DNA from: Microbacterium rhizosphaerae
GTDB taxonomy: Bacteria; Actinomycetota; Actinomycetes; Actinomycetales; Microbacteriaceae
NCBI RefSeq assembly: GCF_034120055.1
Contig: NZ_CP139368.1
Coordinates: 2,356,001 to 2,420,000, forward strand
DNA length: 64,000 nucleotides
Direction: 5' to 3'
This document shows positions 9,531 through 18,000 of this stretch, piece by piece. The position numbers and the translations under genes are program-made. Below the pieces are notes generated by a model, which made no database searches, was not told the origin of the DNA, and saw only the letters and a list, made by a program, of their open reading frames with translations. Every line of letters starts with the position of its first letter. Positions within the stretch are counted from its first letter, which is position 1.

Positions 9531-9572
9531 GGGAGGAGGGATGCGTCGACCCGGCGCATCCCTCCTCCCTTT
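9531..9572 (+). terminator. Rho-independent-type terminator after narK
   Basis: A perfect 15-bp stem (GGGAGGAGGGATGCG at 9531-9545 pairing with 9555-9569) with a 9-nt loop, followed by TTT. It lies 12 nt after the narK stop and before the convergent nitrate reductase gene, so it may act in both directions. A purine-rich GAGCCG repeat tract (about 9596-9632) fills the remaining gap. Confidence 0.8.
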
Positions 9573-9633
9573 CGTGCGCCCCTCCTCTTCGTGCGCCGAG
9601 GAGCGGAGCCGGAGCCGAGCCGGAGCCGGAGGA

Positions 9634-12600
9634 TCAGTAGACGTCGCGGGCGTAGCGGCGGTCGGCTGCCATCCGCTGGACGTACTCCGCGGCACCGTCG
9701 GCCGACAGGCCGCCGTGCAGCTGCGCGATCGAGACGAGCGCCGCCTCCACGTCGGGCGCCATGCGCGTCGCGTCACCGCACACGTAGACGTGGGCGCCGT
9801 CCTCGAGCCAGCGCCACAGCTCCGAGCCGTGCTCGACCATGCGGTCCTGCACGTAGATCTTCTGCCGCTGATCCCGCGAGAACGCGACGTCGAGGCGCGT
9901 GAGGAAGCCGTCGGCGCGCATGGCCTCGAGCTCCTCGCGGTAGTAGAAGTCGGTGGACTCGTGCTGCTCGCCGAAGAACAGCCAGTTGCGTCCGGAGTGC
10001 CCGTCCGCGCGGCGGTCGTGAAGGAATCCGCGGAACGGCGCGATCCCCGTGCCGGGGCCGATCATGACCATCGGCGCGCCGGGGTCGCTCGGAGGCCGGA
10101 AGTCTGCGGAGCGCTGGAGGAAGACGGGCACCCCCGGCTCCTCGCCGTCGGCGAGGAAGGTCGAGCACACGCCGCCGCGGCGATCGCCCGCATCCGTCTC
10201 GAAGCGCACGACCGACACCGTGAGCTCGACCGTGCCGGCACCGGACTTCGGGCTCGACGAGATCGAGTACTGCCGAGGCTGCAGGCGCTTGAGCACGTCG
10301 ACCCACTCCGCGGCCGAGGCATCCACCGGGAACGCGCGGACGAGGTCGACGGCCTGACGGCCCCACAGGAACTGCTCCAGCCGACCCTTGTTCTCCCTGC
10401 GCAGGAGCGCCGCGAGCGTGCTGTCGCCGCTGCGCTCGGCGACGAAGCGCACGAGGTCGAGCGGGGTCCGGGTGATGTCGAGCCGCGTCCGCAGCGCATC
10501 GCCGAACGAGCGCTCCCGATCGTCGATCTCGACGATCGTCCCCGCCGGGATGCCGGTGGCCTCCAGCCACTCGGCGACCACGGAGGAGCTGTTCGCGCAC
10601 ACGACGCCGAGCGAGTCGCCCGCCTCGTAGGCGGCACCCGTGTCGGCGATGTCGAGGGCGAAGCGCCGGACCTCCTTCGCGGAGCCGCGCCCGCTCAGCA
10701 GATCGTTGCGCACGCGGGACGCGAACACGGGGTTCGTCCGCGTGAAGAGCCGCTGGGTGGATCGGGTCGCCTCGGCCGGCGCGGTGCCGGTGCCGAGCAG
10801 TCCGACGACCCGGTCGAGCCAGGCGTCGCGGCTCCCATCGGCGTCGGGCTCCACGTCGACCCGCTCCAGGATCGCGGATGCGCCGAGCGCACCGAGCCGC
10901 TCGTCGAGGCGGCGGCCGTGTCCGCAGAAGTCGTCGTAGTTCGAGTCGCCCAGGGCCAGCACCGCGTAGCTCAGGCCGGTGAGCTCCGGGGCGGTGTCGG
11001 CCGCGAGCTCGCTCCACAGCGCCGCCGCGTTGTCCGGCGGGCCGCCGTCGCCGAAGGTCGACGTGACGACGAGCAGGCGCCGCGCCTCCGCGAGTTCGTC
11101 CGCCCGGAGATCGGCCATGCTGCGCACGCTCACCGGGATGCCGTTGGCCCGCATCGTCTCCGCCGCCCCGGCGGCGAACTCCTCCGCCGAGCCCGTCTGC
11201 GATCCCCAGGCGAGGATGACCTCGTCCAGCGCCTCGACCGCCTCGGCCGAGCCGGCTCGCGCGCCCGCGAGCAGCCCGTCGGCCCAGGCGCGCGCGAGGG
11301 GCGACAGCGGCGCGGTGGGCGGGATGGCAGGCAGTCCTGCGACGGACGCCGTCGATGTCAGGAAGCCTGCGAGGTAGGCGGCTTCGACGTCCGTCAGGGC
11401 GGGCGGCGTGAGCCCGGCCGCCGCGAGGACGGAGGGCGCGGCCGGTGTCGCCACCGCGGCCGGCGGCGCATCCGTCGCCTGCCGTGGCGGTCCGACCCGC
11501 CGAACCGACACGGCCGCGTACTTGAGCTCGGGCTGCGCCGAGTACTCGTCGACGGCGTCGCTCGTGGCGGCGTTCACCGCGAGGTGCTCGCCGTGCTCGT
11601 CGTTCCAGTGGAACGGCGCGAAGAGGTTCCCGGGCTGCACCCGATCGGTCACGACCGCCGGAACGACGAAACGCCCCCGACGGGAGGCGACCTCGACCTC
11701 GTCGCCGTCCGCGATGCCGTGCGCCGCCGCATCCCTCGGGTGAAGCTCCACGAACGGGCCGGGATTCAGCTTCGTGAGCGCGCCGACCTTCCCGGTCTTC
11801 GTCATCGTGTGCCACTGATGCGGCAGCCGACCGGTGTTCAGCACCCAGGGGTGATCGTCATCGGGCAGCTCCGCGGCATCCATGTGGGGTCGCGCCAGGA
11901 ACTGCGCGCGACGCGACGGCGTCGGGAAGGCGAGCGCCGGGATCGATCCGTCCTCGGCGATGCGCAGGGTCTGGCTCACCCCGTCGTTCAGGTAGCGGAT
12001 GGGATGCCGGTCCGCCGCGTCGTCCGGCGGCGCCGGCCACTGCACCGGCCCTTTCCGCAGGCGGTCGTACGTGACGCCGCGCAGGTCCCACCCGGTCTGC
12101 GGGTTCCAGAACCGACGGATCTCGTCGAACACCTCCGCGCTGGTCTCGAAGTCGAATCCCTCGCCGTAGCCCATCGCCTTCGCCACACGGCAGATGGTGA
12201 GCCAGTCCGGCAGCGCCTCCCCGGGCGGCTCCAGCACCTCGCGCACCATCGTGAGCGTTCGATCGCTGCTCACCATGACGCCGTCGGACTCGATCCACAT
12301 CGCCGCCGGCAGCGCGATGTCGGCGTAGGCCGTCGTGGCGGTCTCGGCGTAGGCATCCTGCACGATCACGAGCTCGGCCGCCTCGAGGGCCTCGATCACG
12401 GTGCTCCGGTTGGCGACGGATGCGACGGGGTTGCTGCAGATGATCCAGACGGCCTTGATCTCGCCTGCCGCCACGCGCCGGAACATGTCGATGGTCCCCG
12501 TGCCCGAATCCGCGCGGATCGCACCGGGCTCCAACCCCCACACCTGCTCGACGAAGGCGCGGTCGTCCGCGCTGAAGACGGACCGCTGTCCGGGCAGTCC

Positions 12601-13632
12601 CGGCCCCATGTAGCCCATCTCGCGACCGCCCATGGCGTTGGGCTGTCCCGTGAGCGAGAACGGGCCGCTTCCCGGGCGGCAGATCGCGCCCGTCGCCAGG
12701 TGCAGGTTGCAGATCGCGTTCGTCGACCATGTGCCGTGGGTCGACTGGTTGAGGCCCATCGTCCACAGCGTCATCCATTCGCCCGCTTCCGCGATCCAGC
12801 GGGCGGCGGTGCGGATGTCGTCCTCGGCGAGCCCCGTGAGTCCGGCCACGACGGCCGGAGGATACTCGGCGAGGAATGCCGGCATGGCCTCCCAGCCCTC
12901 GGTGTGCGCCGCGATGAACTCCTCGTCGATGCACCCCGACTCGACGAGCAGGTGGAGCAGGCCGTTGAGCAGGGCGAGATCCGTTCCCGCGCGGATCTGC
13001 AGGAACAGGTCGGCCCGCTCGGCCGTGGTCGTCCGCCGCGGGTCGACGACGATCAGGCGCGCTCCCTGCTTCAGCCGGTCGGCCATCCGCAGGAACAGGA
13101 TGGGGTGGCAGTCGGCCATGTTGGAGCCGATGACGAAGAACAGGTCGGCGCGGTCGAGGTCCTCGTACGAGCCGGGAGGGCCGTCCGCGCCCAGCGACTG
13201 CTTGTAGCCCGTCCCGGCAGAGGCCATGCACAGGCGGGAGTTGGACTCGATGTGCATGCCGCGCACGTAGCCCTTCACGAGCTTGTTCGCGAGGTACTGC
13301 GCCTCGGTGCTCAGCTGGCCCGAGACGTAGAGGGCCACGGCATCCGGACCGTGCTCGGCGATGATCGCGCTCAGCCGGGCCGCGGCATCCGAGATCGCGT
13401 CATCGAGTGGCACGGGAGCAGGAGCCTCGCCCCGCACCGGGCGGACGAGAGCGGATGCCAGCCGCCCGGGTGCCCGCATCAGGTCGGCGTGCGTGGCGCC
13501 CTTCGTGCAGAGCCGACCGCGATTGGTCGGGTGCGACCTGTCGCCTGCCACCTTCAGTGCAGCGGGCGCCGCCGTCACGGCGATGCCGCAGCCGACTCCG
13601 CAGTACGAACAGACGGTGCGGGTCTCCGGCAT
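9634..13632 (-). CDS. Assimilatory nitrate reductase catalytic subunit fused to sulfite-reductase-type diflavin reductase
   Basis: A 1332-residue fusion. The N-terminal two-fifths to half is a molybdopterin nitrate reductase of NasA/NapA type: [4Fe-4S] ligands C8-x2-C11-x3-C15-x26-C42, and C135 in SRLCMASA as the predicted Mo ligand. From about residue 740 it matches CysJ: a short linker, flavodoxin domain (WGSQTGSAEEF near 805; VVTSTFGDGGPP; LGDSNYDDFC), FAD domain (RQYSISSSP), NAD(P)H domain (GPGTGIAPFRGF near 1189, CGDATRM near 1283) and the CysJ-like end YARDVY. Electrons should pass NAD(P)H to FAD to FMN to Fe-S to Mo, giving a self-contained nitrate to nitrite reductase. Known in some actinobacteria as a bifunctional nitrate reductase/sulfite reductase flavoprotein. 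Confidence 0.95.
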   Translation of the reverse strand: MPETRTVCSYCGVGCGIAVTAAPAALKVAGDRSHPTNRGRLCTKGATHADLMRAPGRLASALVRPVRGEAPAPVPLDDAISDAAARLSAIIAEHGPDAVALYVSGQLSTEAQYLANKLVKGYVRGMHIESNSRLCMASAGTGYKQSLGADGPPGSYEDLDRADLFFVIGSNMADCHPILFLRMADRLKQGARLIVVDPRRTTTAERADLFLQIRAGTDLALLNGLLHLLVESGCIDEEFIAAHTEGWEAMPAFLAEYPPAVVAGLTGLAEDDIRTAARWIAEAGEWMTLWTMGLNQSTHGTWSTNAICNLHLATGAICRPGSGPFSLTGQPNAMGGREMGYMGPGLPGQRSVFSADDRAFVEQVWGLEPGAIRADSGTGTIDMFRRVAAGEIKAVWIICSNPVASVANRSTVIEALEAAELVIVQDAYAETATTAYADIALPAAMWIESDGVMVSSDRTLTMVREVLEPPGEALPDWLTICRVAKAMGYGEGFDFETSAEVFDEIRRFWNPQTGWDLRGVTYDRLRKGPVQWPAPPDDAADRHPIRYLNDGVSQTLRIAEDGSIPALAFPTPSRRAQFLARPHMDAAELPDDDHPWVLNTGRLPHQWHTMTKTGKVGALTKLNPGPFVELHPRDAAAHGIADGDEVEVASRRGRFVVPAVVTDRVQPGNLFAPFHWNDEHGEHLAVNAATSDAVDEYSAQPELKYAAVSVRRVGPPRQATDAPPAAVATPAAPSVLAAAGLTPPALTDVEAAYLAGFLTSTASVAGLPAIPPTAPLSPLARAWADGLLAGARAGSAEAVEALDEVILAWGSQTGSAEEFAAGAAETMRANGIPVSVRSMADLRADELAEARRLLVVTSTFGDGGPPDNAAALWSELAADTAPELTGLSYAVLALGDSNYDDFCGHGRRLDERLGALGASAILERVDVEPDADGSRDAWLDRVVGLLGTGTAPAEATRSTQRLFTRTNPVFASRVRNDLLSGRGSAKEVRRFALDIADTGAAYEAGDSLGVVCANSSSVVAEWLEATGIPAGTIVEIDDRERSFGDALRTRLDITRTPLDLVRFVAERSGDSTLAALLRRENKGRLEQFLWGRQAVDLVRAFPVDASAAEWVDVLKRLQPRQYSISSSPKSGAGTVELTVSVVRFETDAGDRRGGVCSTFLADGEEPGVPVFLQRSADFRPPSDPGAPMVMIGPGTGIAPFRGFLHDRRADGHSGRNWLFFGEQHESTDFYYREELEAMRADGFLTRLDVAFSRDQRQKIYVQDRMVEHGSELWRWLEDGAHVYVCGDATRMAPDVEAALVSIAQLHGGLSADGAAEYVQRMAADRRYARDVY

Positions 13633-13688
13633 GCTCCGATCATCGGCGCACCACGTTCCGTGCCGTCGTCCATGGGGTTACCCCGTCA

Positions 13689-13725
13689 TCACATCCACCC
13701 CACAGCCGGTGAGCGGTGAATGTGA
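13689..13725. repeat. Inverted repeat between trmD end and nitrate reductase start
   Basis: TCACATCCACC (13689-13699) and GGTGAATGTGA (13715-13725) pair at 10 of 11 positions across a 15-nt loop. It sits 5 nt after the trmD stop and about 57 nt before the nitrate reductase start, so it could be a trmD terminator without a U-tract or an operator. A second small palindrome, GGGGTTACCCC, lies at about 13674-13684. Confidence 0.4.
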
Positions 13726-13730
13726 GGTCG

Positions 13731-14423
13731 TCACTCCTCGTCGACGAGGAGATCGGGCCGCCGCTCCCGCGTGCGCAGCAGCTGCTGCTCGTGCCGCCAC
13801 GCGGCGATCGCGCCGTGGTTGCCGCTCAGCAGGACCGGCGGCACCTCATAACCGCGCCAGGCCGACGGCTTCGTGTACGACGGGTACTCCAGCAGACCGT
13901 CCTCGTGCGACTCCTCGACGAGGCTGTCGGGATTGCCGACGACGCCGGGGATGAGCCGCCCCACGGCCTCGATCATGGCCATGGCCGCGACCTCTCCCCC
14001 GTTGAGGACGTAGTCGCCGAGGCTCATGAGCCGCACCTCGCCGAGCGTCGCGGCGTAGGCGAACACCCGCTCGTCGATGCCCTCGTACCGACCGCAGCCG
14101 AACACGAGGTGGTCCGTCTCGACGAACGCCCGCGCCGTGCGCTGCGTGAAGAGCTCGCCCGCCGGCGAGGGGAAGACGATCACGGGGCGCTCCGAGCCCG
14201 CCGTGACGGCATCCAGCGCCTCGCCCCAGGGCTCCGGCTTCATGACCATGCCCGCGCCGCCCCCGTAGGGCGTGTCGTCGACGGTGCGGTGACGGTCGTG
14301 CGTCCAGTCGCGCAGGTCGTGCACGCGGACATCGAGGAGACCCGCCCCGCGCGCCTTCCCGAGGAGCGAGACCTCGAGCACGTCGAAGAAGGAGGGGAAG
14401 ATCGTCAGGACGTCGATGCGCAC
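13731..14423 (-). CDS. trmD: tRNA (guanine(37)-N1)-methyltransferase
   Basis: Methylates G37 next to the anticodon and prevents +1 frameshifting. The 230 residues begin (GTG start) with [14 protein letters not shown]. They contain the knotted SPOUT motifs: [26 protein letters not shown] and [11 protein letters not shown]. The end [12 protein letters not shown] and the positively charged C-terminal domain are standard. It is last in the order rpsP-khpA-rimM-trmD, which is conserved in actinobacteria; rimM ends 23 nt before its start. Confidence 0.97.
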   Translation of the reverse strand: MRIDVLTIFPSFFDVLEVSLLGKARGAGLLDVRVHDLRDWTHDRHRTVDDTPYGGGAGMVMKPEPWGEALDAVTAGSERPVIVFPSPAGELFTQRTARAFVETDHLVFGCGRYEGIDERVFAYAATLGEVRLMSLGDYVLNGGEVAAMAMIEAVGRLIPGVVGNPDSLVEESHEDGLLEYPSYTKPSAWRGYEVPPVLLSGNHGAIAAWRHEQQLLRTRERRPDLLVDEE

Positions 14424-14446
14424 CCGACGATGCTAGCCGGGGAGGC

Positions 14447-15088
14447 TCACTCCCCGGAGTCGGCGTCCGTGGGGTCGGCGTCGGCTTCGGCGTCGCCCGG
14501 CTCGTCCTCGTCGGCGGCCAGGTCCTCGAAGAGGCCGGGCGGCGGGGTGACGACGACACGACCCGCCGCGATGTCGACCTCGGGGACGATCGCCTTCACG
14601 AACGGCACGAGCACCTCGCGCTCGCCGCTGCGCACGATCAGCAGATCCTGCGCGGGGAAGTGATCGATGCGCAGGACCCGGCCGATCGTCTCGCCGTCGC
14701 GGATGACCTCGAGGCCGACGAGCTGGTGGTCGTACCAGGCGTCGTCCTCGGACGATTCGGCGCCGGCATCCTGATCGATCCAGAGGATCGCGCGCACGAG
14801 GCTCTCCGCCGCTGTGCGGTCGTCGACGTCCTGGAGGAAGACGACGGGATGCGAGTTCATCCAGCGGAACTCGCGGACGGTGACCGACTTGCCGTGCCAC
14901 GGCGAGGACTCGGGCACCTGGAGGGTGAAGACCGCGCCGGGGACGAAGCGCCCGTCCGGGTCGTCGGTGTACAGCTCGAGCTTGAGCGCTCCCTTCAGGC
15001 CGTGGGCCTTCAGGAGCCGCCCGACGCGAAGCTGCGTACGCGCGGGCTTGGACTCGGAGGAGGAACGCGGGACCTTGACCTCGGCCAT
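14447..15088 (-). CDS. rimM: Ribosome maturation factor RimM
   Basis: Assists maturation of the 30S head, binding S19 and 16S rRNA. The 213 residues have the N-terminal RimM barrel (LRVGRLLKAHGLKGALKLELYT region) and the C-terminal PRC barrel (DHQLVGLEVIRDG...PAQDLLIVRSGEREVLVPFV in pieces). A strongly acidic tail rich in Asp and Glu extends past the PRC barrel, as in many actinobacterial homologues. The ATG overlaps the khpA stop (TGATG), so translation is coupled. Confidence 0.95.
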   Translation of the reverse strand: MAEVKVPRSSSESKPARTQLRVGRLLKAHGLKGALKLELYTDDPDGRFVPGAVFTLQVPESSPWHGKSVTVREFRWMNSHPVVFLQDVDDRTAAESLVRAILWIDQDAGAESSEDDAWYDHQLVGLEVIRDGETIGRVLRIDHFPAQDLLIVRSGEREVLVPFVKAIVPEVDIAAGRVVVTPPPGLFEDLAADEDEPGDAEADADPTDADSGE

Positions 15089-15318
15089 CAGTCGTCCGCG
15101 ACGTCGACGCGCACGCGCCGCCCATCCGCGAGAGCGGTGATGAGCGTGCGCAGGGCCTTGGCGGTACGGCCGCCGCGCCCGATCACGCGACCACGGTCGT
15201 CGGCGTGCACGTGCACCTGCAGCACGTCCCCGCGGGCCGACGTGGACGAGACGATCCGCACGTCGTCCGGGTGATCGACGATCCCCTTGACGACGTGCTC
15301 GAGCGCGGCGGCCAGCAC
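15088..15318 (-). CDS. khpA: KH-domain RNA-binding protein KhpA
   Basis: Small RNA-binding protein of 76 residues (GTG start) with a single type II KH domain. The GxxG loop is in GRVIGRGGRTAKAL. In firmicutes and actinobacteria KhpA pairs with KhpB/EloR in RNA-based control of cell elongation; that partner is not in this window. It lies 2 nt after rpsP and overlaps rimM. Confidence 0.93.
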   Translation of the reverse strand: MLAAALEHVVKGIVDHPDDVRIVSSTSARGDVLQVHVHADDRGRVIGRGGRTAKALRTLITALADGRRVRVDVADD

Positions 15319-15320
15319 GA

Positions 15321-15743
15321 CTATTCGGCCGACTCGGTCGACTCGGCCTCAGCGGCCTCGTCCGCGGCGGGAGCCGGCTCTTCGGTCTTCTTCTCCGCCT
15401 TGGGCTTGATGACCGACTTCTTGGCGTCGTCGATCTGGAACTCGCCCTTGACCTCGGCCGTCTTCACGGTCGAGACGGCGTTCTTGTCGCCCTTGAACCT
15501 GCCCCAGTCGCCCGTGAGCTTGAGGATGGCGAGCACCTGCTCGGTCGGCTGCGCGCCGACGCCCAGCCAGTACTGCGCGCGGTCGGAGTCGACCTCGATG
15601 AACGAGGGCTCCTCGGTGGGGTGGTACTTGCCGATCTCCTCGATGACACGACCATCGCGCTTGGTGCGCGAGTCGGCGACGACGATGCGGTAATACGGGG
15701 CACGGATCTTGCCGAGCCGCTTGAGGCGGATCTTGACAGCCAC
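15321..15743 (-). CDS. rpsP: 30S ribosomal protein S16
   Basis: Ribosomal small-subunit assembly protein, 140 residues. The start is GTG at 15743, preceded by AGGAGA; the protein then reads [20 protein letters not shown], the universal S16 opening. The core (about 80 residues) is followed by an Ala/Glu/Lys-rich tail of some 55 residues, a common actinobacterial extension. First gene of the rpsP-khpA-rimM-trmD operon. The 186-bp gap to the divergent gene at 15930 should hold its promoter. Confidence 0.96.
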   Translation of the reverse strand: MAVKIRLKRLGKIRAPYYRIVVADSRTKRDGRVIEEIGKYHPTEEPSFIEVDSDRAQYWLGVGAQPTEQVLAILKLTGDWGRFKGDKNAVSTVKTAEVKGEFQIDDAKKSVIKPKAEKKTEEPAPAADEAAEAESTESAE

Positions 15744-15929
15744 AATTCTCCTGAACTGGTGTGTGTGAACGTCGAACGTCGCCAGAAGCGTGGGGTGCAC
15801 ACCCGGCGGAAGCTCTGTGGGTCGGTCCGCGCGTCGGATTAGAGGGTCGGACGGCGGTCCAACCATCAATTCTGCCAGATCATGACGGATGCCGCGAACC
15901 GGCGGCGAGCCTCGTGTCAGACTGTGCGC

Positions 15930-17093
15930 ATGACGGTGCCCTTCGCGCCATCCGCGCGCTCGACGGTGGGGATCGAGTGGGAGATCATGCTCGCCGACGG
16001 CGAGACAGGTGCTCTGGTTCCGCACGCCCCCGGGATCCTCAGCGCCCTCGCGGAGGAGACGGCCCACGAGCGGTTCAGCGTCACGGGAGAGCTGCTGACG
16101 AACACCGTGGAGGTGACGAGCGGCGTCGGCGACACGGTCGCCACCGCCGTCGACGACATCGCGGACGCGATCGCAGCCGTCCGTCGCGTGACGGACGGGC
16201 TCGGCGTGGAGCTGCTGTGCGCGGGCAGCCACCCCTTCGCCCAGTGGTACGAGCAGGGCGTCACCGATAAGACGCGCTATCACAAGCTCATCGAGCGGAC
16301 CCAGTGGTGGGGCCGCAACATGATGATCTGGGGCATCCACGTGCATGTCGGCGTCGACGACGTGCAGAAGGTGTTCCCGATCATGAACGCCCTTGCGATG
16401 TACCTGCCGCACCTTCAGGCGCTGTCGGCATCCAGCCCGTTCTGGGCCGGCGAGCGCACGGGCTATGCGTCGAACCGCGCGCTCGTCTTCCAGCAGCTGC
16501 CCACCGCGGGTCTGCCCTGGCCGTTGCAGTCCTGGGCGGAGTTCGAGGGATATCTGGATGACATGCAGCGCACGGGTGTGATGGCGGACGCGACGGAGGT
16601 GCGCTGGGACATCCGACCCGCGCCGCGCTGGGGCACGATCGAGGTCCGCGCGTGCGACGGCATGTCGACGCTGCCGGAGCTCGCGGCCGTCGCCGCGCTC
16701 ACCCAGGTGCTCGTGGAGCACTTCTCGCGCGAGCTCGACGAGGGCGCGACCCTCCCGTCCCTGCAGCCCTGGTATCTGCGGGAGAACAAGTGGCGCGCGG
16801 CCCGGTACGGCTTGGATGCCCGGGTGATCGTGGATGCGATCGGCACACAGCGCTCCGTCCGCGATCACCTCGCCGAGACGATGGAGGACCTCGCCGACAT
16901 CGCGATCGAGCTCAAGTGCTCCCGCGAGTTCGCCGGACTCCAGACGATCACGACCCAGGGTGCGAGCTACGCCCGCCAGACCATGGTCGCCGATGCCTCC
17001 GAGGGCGATCTGCGCGCCGTGGTCCAGCACCTCATCGGGGAGTTCCGCGAGGGTCCGACCCTGCGCGCGCACCTCGCCGCCCTCCGCCACTGA
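15930..17093 (+). CDS. Carboxylate-amine ligase, glutamate-cysteine ligase type 2 (YbdK) family
   Basis: ATP-grasp-like GCS2/YbdK protein of 387 residues. Visible landmarks are [11 protein letters not shown] at the N-terminus (metal/ATP Glu pair), the His-rich [12 protein letters not shown] motif, and the late [12 protein letters not shown] strand. Family members make gamma-glutamyl bonds, but most YbdK proteins have only weak glutamate-cysteine ligase activity and an unknown true substrate. Actinobacteria use mycothiol rather than glutathione, so a glutathione role is unlikely. The ATG at 15930 is preferred over one 48 nt upstream because it puts the conserved strand at the N-terminus; no clear ribosome site is seen and the mRNA may be leaderless. 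Confidence 0.88.
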   Translation: MTVPFAPSARSTVGIEWEIMLADGETGALVPHAPGILSALAEETAHERFSVTGELLTNTVEVTSGVGDTVATAVDDIADAIAAVRRVTDGLGVELLCAGSHPFAQWYEQGVTDKTRYHKLIERTQWWGRNMMIWGIHVHVGVDDVQKVFPIMNALAMYLPHLQALSASSPFWAGERTGYASNRALVFQQLPTAGLPWPLQSWAEFEGYLDDMQRTGVMADATEVRWDIRPAPRWGTIEVRACDGMSTLPELAAVAALTQVLVEHFSRELDEGATLPSLQPWYLRENKWRAARYGLDARVIVDAIGTQRSVRDHLAETMEDLADIAIELKCSREFAGLQTITTQGASYARQTMVADASEGDLRAVVQHLIGEFREGPTLRAHLAALRH

Positions 17094-17169
17094 GCGCGAG
17101 CCATCCTCCTCCTACGCATCCGCCATGGATGCCCGGCCGGATATGGCCGTGTCGCCGTCGAGGCGTACC

Positions 17170-17931
17170 GTGGAGCGAGTGCTGCTCCCCCGCCGTGCCC
17201 GTACCGCCGCCGTCCTCGCCGCCCTCGCCGTCGTCCTCACCGGGTGCGCGGCCACCGCCACCGCGAGCTCACCGACGGGCACACCCGCCGAGGCGGCGCA
17301 GGCGACAGCGACCGCGACGCCGGCTCCGTCCTCCTCGGCGACGGCCGCACCGGCACCGGCTTCCGGCGCGCAGCCGCAGGTCGTGGTCACCATCGGGGAC
17401 TCGATCATGGCCGGTCTCGGCCTCGACGAGCAGTACGCCTGGCCGTCCCTGCTGGCGACGGGAACGCCGACGAAGCTCGTCAACCTCGCGTGCAGCGGCG
17501 CCGGCTTCATCGCGATCGGCGGATGCGGCACGAACTACGCCGGCCTCATCGCGCAGGCCGCGCAGGCCCAGCCGACGCTCGTCATCGTGGAGTCGTCGAG
17601 CAACGACATCGGGCAGACGGATGCCGCGATCGATGAGGCGACGCAGGCCACGATGGCCGCGCTGCGCTCCGCCGTGCCCCACGCCACCATCGTCGCGCTC
17701 AGTACGGTCTGGAACGACGAGGACTCCTGGCCGGAGGAGGTGACGTCCTCGTCGACCGCGATCGAGCGCGCGGCGGCCGTCCAGCACGCCCTCTACCTCG
17801 ATCTCGGCCAGCCGCTCGAGGGACACCCGGAATGGATGCAGTCCGACGACGTGCATCCGACGATCGACGGTCAGCGGGTCCTCGCCGAGTCGGTGCGCCG
17901 CGCGCTGGCCGGCGTCGGCCTCGCTCTCTGA
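17170..17931 (+). CDS. SGNH/GDSL-family hydrolase lipoprotein
   Basis: Predicted secreted lipoprotein hydrolase (esterase or acyl/acetyl hydrolase) of 253 residues. From the GTG at 17170 the signal peptide has a basic n-region, a hydrophobic core and lipobox LTGC with C26 as the lipidated residue. An Ala/Thr/Pro/Ser-rich spacer follows to about residue 68. Catalytic blocks are IGDSIMAG (Ser78), SSSND (block III) and DDVHPT (Asp and His near the end). GAGG lies 6 nt before this GTG; the in-frame ATG at 17125 would give an unusually long n-region and has no ribosome site. The substrate cannot be inferred. Confidence 0.85.
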   Translation: MERVLLPRRARTAAVLAALAVVLTGCAATATASSPTGTPAEAAQATATATPAPSSSATAAPAPASGAQPQVVVTIGDSIMAGLGLDEQYAWPSLLATGTPTKLVNLACSGAGFIAIGGCGTNYAGLIAQAAQAQPTLVIVESSSNDIGQTDAAIDEATQATMAALRSAVPHATIVALSTVWNDEDSWPEEVTSSSTAIERAAAVQHALYLDLGQPLEGHPEWMQSDDVHPTIDGQRVLAESVRRALAGVGLAL

Positions 17932-18000
17932 CGCGCGGGACGGGCTCTCGGCGGCTGCCGCCTCGGTCGGCTCGGGCCGGGCTCTGGCGCGCCGGATGCC

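Noticed and set aside
13650..13690. GlnR box upstream of nitrate reductase (GTAAC-CCCATG-GACGA on the minus strand)
   Set aside because: The second half-site has three mismatches, so it is not supportable by eye.
9541..13719. Very long open frame (about 1390 codons) on the plus strand opposite the nitrate reductase fusion
   Set aside because: It is an antisense shadow caused by the third-position GC bias of the real minus-strand gene; its product is low-complexity Arg/Ala/Glu/His with no domain.
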